DNA of 64,000 nt, from contig CALCYT010000046.1 in NCBI GenBank assembly GCA_937906455.1, positions 1-64,000 on the forward strand, given 5' to 3'. The notes under the pieces are model-generated. The model was not told the DNA's origin. It did not search any database and saw only the letters and a list, made by a program, of their open reading frames with translations. This DNA is from an uncultured Bacteroidales bacterium (GTDB lineage: Bacteria; Bacteroidota; Bacteroidia; Bacteroidales; F082). The first letter of the stretch is position 1, and each line of letters starts with the position of its first letter. Shown piece after piece: positions 1 through 8,600 of the stretch. The translations under genes and the position numbers were made by a program.

Positions 1-25
1 ACGAAAACCACCTTAACCTCAACTA

Positions 26-865
26 TCAGTGGTTCAAACTTCGGGACGCATTATATTTCTCTATGTACTTTTCAAACATTTCGCTTATTATTGAAGCGGC
101 ACAATCTCTTGTATTTGCATCTGGGGTTATTCCTTCCTCAAGTGCATATATATAGTCATATGAATACATTGCCTCCGACTTTGTTAGAATCAGATATGAG
201 AAGTGTATGGTAAATACTAATTTGATAGCGTCATTCGCCTCATTTAATAATGATAAACTTATAGGGAAATCTCTTATTTCTGGATTGTTTATTCTAAAAG
301 CATTCCAATTGTTATAATGTACGTTGTCGTTCTCGATGCTTCTCAAGTAACCGTAAATACTTTTTGCGTCGTTGTTTACGAGTAAGCCAAATAATTTTTT
401 ATTCCACTCCTCTATCGCTACACGGTATGCTTGCTCTTTGTCCTCCTCTTTCTTTTTTTCAATAAGTACTTTTCTGCCATTTACCCATTCGTTGATTACG
501 TTGTTATATAGTGAGTAGTTTTCATTAAAAAAACTGTTCTCTTCTTTCTCGTAACAAGTAAGTGTATATGTATGAAGTATTACAGCATCATTGTATTTCC
601 GAATTAACGCAAAAGCATCACTCATTCTACCTTGTTTCAATAATTGCTTTATTGATTCTAACGTATTAGCCATTGAGAGATAGATTTCATAATTATAGTT
701 CAACGGGCCTTTTGCGACCATGACAGTTACGGTGTCATCGTTATCAAAAAGATAATTATAAAACTCGATTACATCGTCTATAGTTTCAAAGACAGTATTA
801 TTCAAGTATTTTTGAATAATCCCCTTTTGAGGCAATCCTATAAACACGTCTCCATATTTATTCAT
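26..865 (-). CDS. Hypothetical soluble protein, last visible gene of the SEFIR/TIR operon
   Basis: I do not recognise a family for this 279-residue protein. It has no signal peptide and no clear membrane span. It is rich in Asn, Tyr and acidic residues and reads as mainly helical, with a charged stretch near residues 135-146 (IEKKKEEDKEQ). Its ATG overlaps the TGA of the small broken gene just upstream (ATGA), so translation is probably coupled to it. It lies at the downstream end of a leftward AT-rich operon that starts with a SEFIR/TIR-domain gene at 4644. A role in that operon is inferred from position only. Confidence 0.75.
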   Translation of the reverse strand: MNKYGDVFIGLPQKGIIQKYLNNTVFETIDDVIEFYNYLFDNDDTVTVMVAKGPLNYNYEIYLSMANTLESIKQLLKQGRMSDAFALIRKYNDAVILHTYTLTCYEKEENSFFNENYSLYNNVINEWVNGRKVLIEKKKEEDKEQAYRVAIEEWNKKLFGLLVNNDAKSIYGYLRSIENDNVHYNNWNAFRINNPEIRDFPISLSLLNEANDAIKLVFTIHFSYLILTKSEAMYSYDYIYALEEGITPDANTRDCAASIISEMFEKYIEKYNASRSLNH

Positions 866-1176
866 AAACTCACTTTTTTCGAAACTCTTTTATAATCGTT
901 AGCCATCATATTAGCAATCTCATAGTTTTCTTCTGACGGGTCGATTAAGTCTTTTATTGCATCGTATTTTAACAACGCTTCCTCCAATTTGTCATGTAAA
1001 GGCTGAAGCAACTAGCAAGTATTCTCTAATGTGCGCCCAGCAATACATTGTTTCTTATCAATAGATAAGCCATTATACTTACTGGCTTCGCCATTCTGAA
1101 TATCCTCTATCTCATCGATGATAGATTCTATTTGTTTTGCAATATTTGTTAGTCTATTCTTATCAATCTGGTTCAT
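862..1176 (-). pseudogene. Small coiled-coil protein gene split by an in-frame TAG
   Basis: Read from the ATG at 1176, the frame gives 54 residues starting MNQIDKNRLTNIAKQ. It then meets TAG (1012-1014) and continues open for 49 more codons to a TGA that overlaps the ATG of the next gene. Both halves are charged and heptad-like (IESIIDEIEDIQ; DKLEEALLKYDAIKDL), which suggests one coiled-coil protein of about 104 residues. TAG is used as an ordinary stop elsewhere, for example at the end of the SPFH gene, so general recoding is unlikely. Either the gene is broken, the base call is wrong, or a short N-terminal peptide is made. TTG directly after the TAG could allow restart. Confidence 0.6.
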
Positions 1177-1204
1177 GTATTTTTATTTTGTCTTCATTTC
1201 TATC

Positions 1205-1993
1205 TTAATCTGGCATTATTGTGCTATCTCGGTTTATTATTGAACCAGAGACGCACTCTACTTTAACAGTGTCAGGATGAGCAACACTGATTCGATTGAG
1301 ATTGTCTATCTTCTTATCAATATGTTGCAACTCTGTCGAATGTATCTGCGTCCCTTTGCAGTTTGAATACATTGTGTTTAAAAATGGAAATACTATTGCG
1401 CATCCAATTGCAACCCATTGCAAACGAACATTTTTTAGGTGGCGTTTTTCTTCAATGGATTGGAAATCATTCTTTTTTAATTCTATTAACGCTGGACGAG
1501 GATATATGACTTTATTGTACACCAGGTCTTTCATAGCATCAAACATATCCTTAGAATGAAATCGTTCAAGAGGGGAACCTTCTTTAAGAAAATCGACAAG
1601 AAAATCATTAGTTCTAATATATAATATACCACATTCCAAACAATAAGTCTCATGGTTATATATCCAAAACGTCTCTTTTCCTGTTGCATCTTCGATTGTC
1701 CCGTCCTTGTCAACAATAGTGTCAATTCCTATGTATCCGTATTCTTTCAATTCATATAGAAAACTAAACAAACCCATAAGAATGGTATAACTTCTGTTTG
1801 CATCTGCATCATCGGTTTTGTATATCTCGACAGTTTTTGTTGACGCATTGCATTTGATTCCATGGAAACTAATCTTATCCGATATGATGCGTCCCATTTG
1901 GAGTTTTTCAAGATTATTGCCAGCAGTAAAAGCCAATAATTCTTCAACAAATTCCTTTTCCTCTGTTGATAGTTTTCTCATTTCTTTATACAT
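1205..1993 (-). CDS. Hypothetical protein with a C-terminal membrane span
   Basis: This 262-residue protein is unrecognised. Residues 1-190 look cytoplasmic, with a Cys pair at about 118-121 (CLEC). A hydrophobic segment at about 191-209 (LQWVAIGCAIVFPFLNTMY) is preceded by Lys/Arg (EEKRHLKNVR), which by the positive-inside rule puts the N-terminal part in the cytoplasm and a tail of about 50 residues outside. It is the third membrane-anchored protein of the SEFIR/TIR operon and sits 115 bp downstream of the 334-residue gene. Base composition is AT-rich, like the rest of the operon and unlike the housekeeping genes. No function is assigned. Confidence 0.75.
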   Translation of the reverse strand: MYKEMRKLSTEEKEFVEELLAFTAGNNLEKLQMGRIISDKISFHGIKCNASTKTVEIYKTDDADANRSYTILMGLFSFLYELKEYGYIGIDTIVDKDGTIEDATGKETFWIYNHETYCLECGILYIRTNDFLVDFLKEGSPLERFHSKDMFDAMKDLVYNKVIYPRPALIELKKNDFQSIEEKRHLKNVRLQWVAIGCAIVFPFLNTMYSNCKGTQIHSTELQHIDKKIDNLNRISVAHPDTVKVECVSGSIINRDSTIMPD

Positions 1994-2108
1994 GGCGTAT
2001 TTGTTTTTTTATAAAAACGTAATGTTTTCCAGTTTATTTTTCGATTATAGCGACTCCTTCAGGGGTGAGGTTGTAGAGTTGATAGCCTAATATTATCCTA
2101 ATACCAAC

Positions 2109-3113
2109 TCAAGGCTTCCTATTGCAAATATGTAATAATTTTCTATATATGTATAACAGTTTTGCTTTTTTATATGATTTGTTTTCTACAAAGAAATCAC
2201 TTGCGTCAGATAGTTTCCGCAGCGAAAAAGTAATGTTCTTTGACATATTTTCAATTATAGTAGCATAGCCATCTGACAAAGCTTTTCTTTGCAGGATGAT
2301 GTTTTTCATTCTAATTAGAATTGGGGCGACATTGGGATCCTTACCTCGCAACTGAATCATAGCATCTACAAGTTTTTCATGTGCGTGAACGGAATCTTTT
2401 TTCACTATTAGTTCAGCATTCCACGTCCTAACAATGTGTTTTATCGACTCGTCATTTTGATGCATATTCCACTCCCTGAATGTGTTAATATCAACACTCC
2501 ATTGTTCGCAATAAGACAAAGCCCGTTTATTATACGCATCATAAAATTTTGCTATCTCGCCTCTGGTTTTTGACAGGAATTCTAAGCGACTAATGATATT
2601 GTATATATGAACAGAACTCTTTTTCTTGTCGCCATTAAAATCGGTCAGGAATGCATCCATCATCTGCTCGACCGTCATGGTCCCTATACTATCCGGTATT
2701 GTTGTTGGCATATCATACAGTTCGGGTTGCATATCATCTGATCGCGCTATGGAATTTGACAGGGAAGATAGAGACTCTGCAAGATGTTCTTCTATGGGAA
2801 TTATTAACTTTATCCAGTCAATGACGGTATTACGATATTTTTCTCGGTCTTTTCTTTCTTTCTTTTTAGTATAGCACTTTGCAATCCATTTTTCCAAAAA
2901 TACGGCAAATAGTGTTATACCAACAGGAAGAAGCACTTGCGTCCATCCGCTTGGTTGTCCGTCTTTAATCCAGAAGTTGTTTTTTGTGGTTTCAGACACC
3001 GAAACTGCGGTGTCCATCAAATTGACATTTGATGGATTTTCAATCTCCAGCATTGAATCTGGCGCTACTGTTAACGTGTCGTTTGTATCAATTGAATCAA
3101 TTGTCGTATTCAT
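2109..3113 (-). CDS. Hypothetical membrane-anchored helical protein (N-out, C-in)
   Basis: This 334-residue protein is unrecognised. An acidic, Ser/Thr-rich N-terminus of about 55 residues precedes one transmembrane helix (about 57-77, starting WTQVLLPVGITLF). A strongly basic stretch follows (CYTKKKERKDREKYR) and then a long helical region with an acidic segment. The charge pattern predicts a periplasmic N-terminus and a cytoplasmic body. It starts 10 bp after the stop of the 204-residue membrane protein, so they share an operon. The frame stays open for 24 codons after its TGA (GYQLYNLTPEGVAIIEK, ending 2034), so the annotated end may be a premature stop. Confidence 0.75.
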   Translation of the reverse strand: MNTTIDSIDTNDTLTVAPDSMLEIENPSNVNLMDTAVSVSETTKNNFWIKDGQPSGWTQVLLPVGITLFAVFLEKWIAKCYTKKKERKDREKYRNTVIDWIKLIIPIEEHLAESLSSLSNSIARSDDMQPELYDMPTTIPDSIGTMTVEQMMDAFLTDFNGDKKKSSVHIYNIISRLEFLSKTRGEIAKFYDAYNKRALSYCEQWSVDINTFREWNMHQNDESIKHIVRTWNAELIVKKDSVHAHEKLVDAMIQLRGKDPNVAPILIRMKNIILQRKALSDGYATIIENMSKNITFSLRKLSDASDFFVENKSYKKAKLLYIYRKLLHICNRKP

Positions 3114-3123
3114 TATAGAAGTT

Positions 3124-3738
3124 TTATCTTTTAAACAAAGCTATTATCGCGACTACAAGTGCAGCAAATGCAACAAAAGCTGATACCACGGTAATCCATT
3201 TTATTTGCTTGTTCAATTTCACAGACTGTTCATTAAACAAGCTTGCTTGATAATTGAACAATGATGATTGTGCCAAATTAGCATAAGTCTGCTGTCTCAA
3301 TGCCTCTTTTCCTTGATCAGTAATTGTTATATTTGGATTATTATCATGTTCATCTTGAAACACTGCCTTCAAAAGACCAATATTGCATAGTTTTGCCACA
3401 CACATGTTATAATAGGGTACAGATACCTCCCACATAAAATCCTTATCTACATAATCAAACACCCATTTGTTCAAATTGGCAAAGCTATAACTCTCAATAT
3501 AAACAAATGCCTCGAGAATTGCTGATAAAATCAGGTTTTCTTGATAAAAACGCAAAGCAATTTCTTTCATCGGTCGTCCGGCATTTATATTAAAGCCTTG
3601 ATATGGTTCCATTTTTTCTTTTAATGAATTCACCAAACTATTTATGTCTCTCATAGTTTTAAAATCTTCTTCTGTCGCTTTTGAAGGATCTTTCATTATT
3701 TCACCCATTGTAGCCATATTATTTTGTTTTTCGAACAT
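3124..3738 (-). CDS. Hypothetical tail-anchored protein, possible winged-helix fold
   Basis: This 204-residue protein has a soluble N-terminal part and a single hydrophobic segment at the extreme C-terminus (about 178-201, ending VVAIIALFKR), the layout of a tail-anchored inner-membrane protein. Residues around 120-150 (LCNIGLLKAVF then ITITDQGKEALRQQ) resemble the recognition-helix and wing end of a winged-helix domain, but this is only a resemblance. Its ATG overlaps the TAA of the SEFIR/TIR gene (TAATG), a strong sign of coupled translation and joint function. Family not recognised. Confidence 0.75.
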   Translation of the reverse strand: MFEKQNNMATMGEIMKDPSKATEEDFKTMRDINSLVNSLKEKMEPYQGFNINAGRPMKEIALRFYQENLILSAILEAFVYIESYSFANLNKWVFDYVDKDFMWEVSVPYYNMCVAKLCNIGLLKAVFQDEHDNNPNITITDQGKEALRQQTYANLAQSSLFNYQASLFNEQSVKLNKQIKWITVVSAFVAFAALVVAIIALFKR

Positions 3739-4644
3739 TATTTATCTACATATTTTGAATTTTCAACAATTTTAGCTATCTCCAAAGGTTCGGATTCACA
3801 TCTTTCACCCAAAGTTGTTGTAACAATTGCTTTAATTGTTGTATGAGGATCTGTACCAAGTACAGAAATGAATTTATCCATAAGCCTTGGTTCTATTTTA
3901 TATGTAACTGAAATTTGCTGTCCAAATTCAAGTTTCGCTGGAAAACTGATAGGGACAACCGCATCCAAAAACTGGAAAGAGTCGTTAGTTCCAACAATCG
4001 GAAGTGACGATTGGAATGTTGGACAATTGAAATATCTAACTTCTTTCATTTTGTTAGTTATTTGCACACAAACACCTATACCCTCAATCTTTCCTGTCGG
4101 TTTGCCGAAGTAAGTTTCATACAATACACCTTGGCTTAATTCAACAATAGCCACAGACTGACTAACGGGCAGCTCTTTGCTGAGGACGGTTTTCAATATT
4201 GACGGGAGCGGTTTCTCGTTTAGAATTGAATCGACTACTGTCTGTAGCTTTTTTTCATAGTTTGCATCATCTGACAGATCATCACCTATTCGACCTTGTA
4301 ATGCATGAGGAAAGGATGTTTCAAAAGTCCCTGAACGCAAAATTGGATAAAACTTGGTGGTGTCAATGTTATGCATTAATTCTGTGCTGATAATTAACCC
4401 TTCAAAAGCAGCACCTTTTCCTGCTTCGGATTTCAGTTTGTATGTTGGCGTTCCGATTATCAGCACTTTGTCAGCTCTTTCCAATCCAATTTCCATAAAA
4501 CGATTTAAAGAACTGCCTCTGGGCTGATTGATCCAAAAGGACCTCAAAATTTCCAAAACGACTTATGTCATCCGCAAATTTCTTTACCCATGCTTTATGT
4601 TCTTCGTTATCATGCGAATATGCAATAAAAAGTATCTTTTTCAT
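3738..4644 (-). pseudogene. SEFIR/TIR-domain protein, frameshifted
   Basis: From the ATG at 4644 the frame reads MKKILFIAYSHDNEEHKAW and on to FEVLLD, the beta-A/alpha-A part of a SEFIR/TIR_2 fold. It then fails. The neighbouring frame supplies the rest of the domain: QPRGSSLNRFMEIGLERADK, VLIIGTPTY and AAFEGLIISTEL. A +1 shift near 4520-4535 joins them into a protein of about 301 residues. The part after the domain (about residues 120-301) is an unassigned, probably beta-rich region. TIR and SEFIR domains in bacteria commonly act in anti-phage signalling, often as NAD-consuming enzymes; that role is inferred here. It is the first gene of the operon and overlaps the next by one base. The shift could be a real mutation, programmed frameshifting or an assembly error. 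A downstream TTG at 4556 could give a 272-residue product lacking the domain start. Confidence 0.75.
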
Positions 4645-4702
4645 TATATTGATGAGTTTTTTAGCCAATTGGATTACCTCAAAAATCATGCCATCACAGC
4701 AC

Positions 4703-4721
4703 AACTGACAATATGTCAGTT
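4703..4721. promoter_or_regulatory. Perfect inverted repeat upstream of the SEFIR/TIR gene
   Basis: AACTGACA and TGTCAGTT form an 8-bp perfect inverted repeat around a 3-bp centre. It lies about 60 bp upstream of the SEFIR/TIR start in the gap after the basic coiled-coil gene. It could be an operator or an RNA hairpin. There is no T-run to make it a terminator. Confidence 0.4.
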
Positions 4722-4790
4722 ACTTTCTCTATCACCGCGATTTCTTTTCTTCCTTGTGCGTTCATGATGTAATTGATTTGTGTGAATTAT

Positions 4791-5615
4791 TTATTCATGG
4801 AGGATTCTTTCATCCTCTTCCAAAGCTTTCTTTAACGCCGCTTCTTTCTCTGCTCTTCTTTTCGCCCTTTTACGTGCATTTTTTGATTGTTTTGCTTGTC
4901 CCCTCAGCTTCATTTCATAATTATTGATATCCTCGTCGGTAACCTTAATCTGTTTGCTATTGACGAGCCTCACCAATTTGTCAATATCTATACCCCATCT
5001 GTCTGCTACATTCACCAATTCATCTACTGTTGCCTCTTCTCTTAACATCCTTTTTACAGGCTCGAACAAATAGGAATGTTTCAAGGTGATGAGTCCGCTG
5101 TTGTAATAGCTTGAGAAAAGATTGCAAACAACAGCCCGCAGCTTCTTTTCATCAATTCTTCTTTCGGCCACGGACTTTTTTACACACCTGTTAATAAGAG
5201 TTTGACGAGGGATAGGCTTACCGCTAATTGTCAACAATTCAGGAAGAGTCAATTGTTCAAGAGATTTCAGCATATCCTCCTCAGAAATCCAAACCGGTTT
5301 GTAAAAACGCCAATCGAGTCCGTTTGCTCTTTTTAGCAATCTTTCACGGGCCTTTTTGCGCTCCTCTATCACGTTTATTTCAGGATGCTCTCGTATATAT
5401 TGCCCTTTTTCTACTACCTTCTTTTCTTTCTTCGGAACCAATGACTCAGGTGCTTCTATTTCCCCGTTCAGCACTCTGTATAAGGTGTATCGATTGGGGT
5501 CTCTCTGTTGCAAATCATCCAATGCTTTTTTCACCTCTGCACAAACCGCGGGATCTTTGGATGATTTATCCTTCAGTGCGGAGATGTATTCGTTATAATC
5601 GTTAATCTTTCGCAT
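4791..5615 (-). CDS. Basic coiled-coil protein linked to the restriction-modification gene
   Basis: This 274-residue, highly charged helical protein starts 6 bp after the restriction-modification gene stops, so the two are very likely co-transcribed. The N-terminal third is Lys/Glu-rich (PKKEKKVVEKGQYIREH). The middle (about 105-215) is a helical domain. The C-terminus is a run of basic residues followed by acidic ones (KQSKNARKRAKRRAEKEAAL), possibly a coiled coil or nucleic-acid contact. I recognise no known domain. Given the context it could be a partner or regulator of the enzyme, but nothing in the sequence proves that. Confidence 0.75.
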   Translation of the reverse strand: MRKINDYNEYISALKDKSSKDPAVCAEVKKALDDLQQRDPNRYTLYRVLNGEIEAPESLVPKKEKKVVEKGQYIREHPEINVIEERKKARERLLKRANGLDWRFYKPVWISEEDMLKSLEQLTLPELLTISGKPIPRQTLINRCVKKSVAERRIDEKKLRAVVCNLFSSYYNSGLITLKHSYLFEPVKRMLREEATVDELVNVADRWGIDIDKLVRLVNSKQIKVTDEDINNYEMKLRGQAKQSKNARKRAKRRAEKEAALKKALEEDERILHE

Positions 5616-5621
5616 GTCCGT

Positions 5622-8600
5622 CTATTCAAAAGTTGTTTTCGGTAAATTGTCCACAATGTCAAGCGTCTTGATGCTGAGGGTGATAATGCTTTGTAGCAAA
5701 TCAAGCGGATAGCGAGGGTTGCCGTGCTCGATGCCCCACTGGTTGGCATCGTTGCGGATGCCGCTCTTGCTGTCGGTCTTGTCGCAGTAGCGTTCCATGA
5801 TCCATTCAATGGCGCTCTTGCCATTGACCACGTAGTCGTAGGCGCGCAAAGGAATGTTTCGCAGGGTGATAAAGGGATTGTATTCAATGACACTCTTGTC
5901 CTTGTCTTTGCCAAGTTTCCCAAATTTCATTTGGGTGACGCGATATAGTTGTTCCTGACTTTCGGCTTCCATTCCCGGCAACATGTTATGCATGTCTATC
6001 ACCATCTCTTTCGAGGCCGGCACCTGCTCGTAGTTGAGATGCAGGTCAGCCAGCTCGCGACCGGCGCGACTGAATGCCCAGAAGTCTTCTGCCTTATCCA
6101 CCAATGGCAGGCGCGGCAGCATCTTCTTCAGGTCGTTGGCGAAGGTCTCGCGATAGGTGGGGCAATGCAGGAAACCATAGACATAATAGAAGATGTCTTC
6201 TTTTTGCACTTTGCCGCCATACTGTTCTCTTGCCCTTTTGAGGATGAAATCGGTGATGGCATCATGGCGGATATACTTATCATCGCCATCGTCAAACAGG
6301 GAGACTTGTGCGCCTTTGCGCTCTTCGTACCAGTAGAGAGGGAAGCATTGGCAATCTCCAACAGTATGTGAATCAGGCATATTATTTGTGATAAGGGTCC
6401 GAACGCCTTTTGTTTCCTCCCCAATGCTTAAACAGATAATTAGGTTTTCCCCCTTTTTAGGAAAAAAATCGGACATGGAATAGGTATATTCATTCAAAGA
6501 ATTGTCAAAATAAACATTTTGTTTTACATACGGCCTATATAAAGATGTTCTGAAATCTTTCGTATTAGTTAGTGCCTTTTGTTGAGAGAATAGTCTTTTC
6601 AGCTTTCTTGAAATATTCAAGGCTTTAGGGTCAATCTCACCATTTTCAATATCAAAGCCTATTGATAACATTTCATTGTAATTATGAATGAATGTTTCAA
6701 TGTTTTTTTCTAGTGTTTTCTTTCCAAAAGAATAAGTCCAGACATCTCGACTTGTTCCCAATCCCATAGAATAAAGTTCAAAATATGAATTACAATTCTT
6801 TTGAGGTTCAATTGGAATAAATGTAGAAAAGTTATCATTACGCAAGTTTATCCAATCTCCATGTTCATTTGGACGGAGAACATCCATGGGCAGTGAGGCA
6901 ATACTATGTGTTTTTCGGATAATGTCGAGTTTTTGCTCTCGGTTAAGGTAATCGCCGATGTCGTGGTAATGAATGATTGCCTTGCCTTCATGTGTTCGCT
7001 TTACCAATAGGGTGATACTGACTGGTGTCCGGCTTCCGCCTCCAAACACATTACCAGCCTCTTTTCTGCGGAGTTCTCCTTGTGTACGGGCATTGCCACG
7101 TAAATTGAAAACATAGATTTCAGCGAACTCTTGCTCAATGCTTTTCCGGAATCCATCGAAAGCATTGTTATCAAGCCAAGCACCATTACTGACAAACGCT
7201 ACAATACCCTCTGAATCCAATCGGTCAGTGGCGTAGCGAAAAGCCTTAACATAGCTATCGTATAAGGAGTTCTTATTGGTTGCTGTTCCTCTTTGAACAT
7301 ACGTTTTCTCCAACTGTTCTTCCAACAGCGGATAATGTTGGTTCTGTGCATTGTCATTGGCACTCTTTTGACCAGCGGAATATGGCGGATTGCCGATAAT
7401 CACCGTTATTGGGCTGTCTAACTGGCGTTGTACACGCTTGCTGTTTTCCACGAAGGGTGTCTCCATGCCTTCAATCTCCACCTGCTTGGGCTTGGAATCA
7501 GCGTACATCTGTTCGCCCAACTGGAAAGTATCGGTAAGACAGATGCCGGGGAAAGCAGTGTAACTTTCGCTCTGATGCAGCAAGTCGTGATAGACGTTCT
7601 CAATATTGACACTTGCGATGTAGTAGGCCAACAACACGATTTCGTTGGCAAAAATCTCGTTCTTGTATTTATACTCAATGTCCTTGATGATGCCACTTTG
7701 CAGCAGGCGGGTGATGAAGGTGCCCGTGCCGGTGAAGGGGTCGATAATCTTCACACCACGGTCATTCAGCGAGCGTCCGAAATGTTCGTGCAGCACATGC
7801 TCCACGCTGTGGATGATGAAGTCCACCACCTCAACAGGGGTATAGACGATACCTAACTGCTCTTTCACTTTCGGGAAGGCCGTGGTGAAGAACTTGTCGT
7901 AGAGTTCCACCACAATCTTCTGCTTGGCTTCCGCATTGTCGATACCCTCGGCACGGCGGCGTACGCTGCTATAGAATGCCTCAAGGCTCTTGCGGTCGGC
8001 TTCGTCGATCTTCTCGTTGAGCAACGCCACTATGCGACTCATGGCCTTGCTGACGGGATTGTTGGCGGTGAAAGCATAGTTCTCAAAAAGTGCCTCAAAC
8101 ACAGGCTGGGTGATGATGTGTTGTGCCAGCATCTCAACGGCTTGTGGTTCGCTGACCGAAGGATTGATGTCCTTATGCAGACCTTTTAGGAAACGGTCGA
8201 ACTCACGCCGCGCCTTGGGGTCTTCGGCAATCAAGCGATTGATTTGGGCAATGTGCTTCTCGGCAATCTTGGCCACATCGCTTGCCCACTGTTCCCAATA
8301 GCGTTTGCTGCCTACCTTCTGCACCATGCGGGCGAAAATGACGTTTTGCAACTGCTCGAAACGCAGGTCCAACTGGGTTTGGTAAACAGCTTGCGATTCG
8401 GCAGCAAGCCAACTGTTGTCCCCGCTTTCCTCCTCGTTGCCACTGCCGTAACCTATCAGTTGGCTTCCAGGGCGGATAAGTTGTACAGAATTAGGACGTT
8501 TCTTGTTGAGTTCAATCTTGTTGACCATCGCATTGAAGCGGTCGTCGTGGGCACGCAGAGCGTTGAGGATGTCCCACACCACGGCGTAGGTCTTGTTGTC

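Noticed and set aside
862..1176. Recoded genome in which TAG is sense
   Set aside because: Core genes such as the SPFH and ligA genes end in TAG, so the code is standard.
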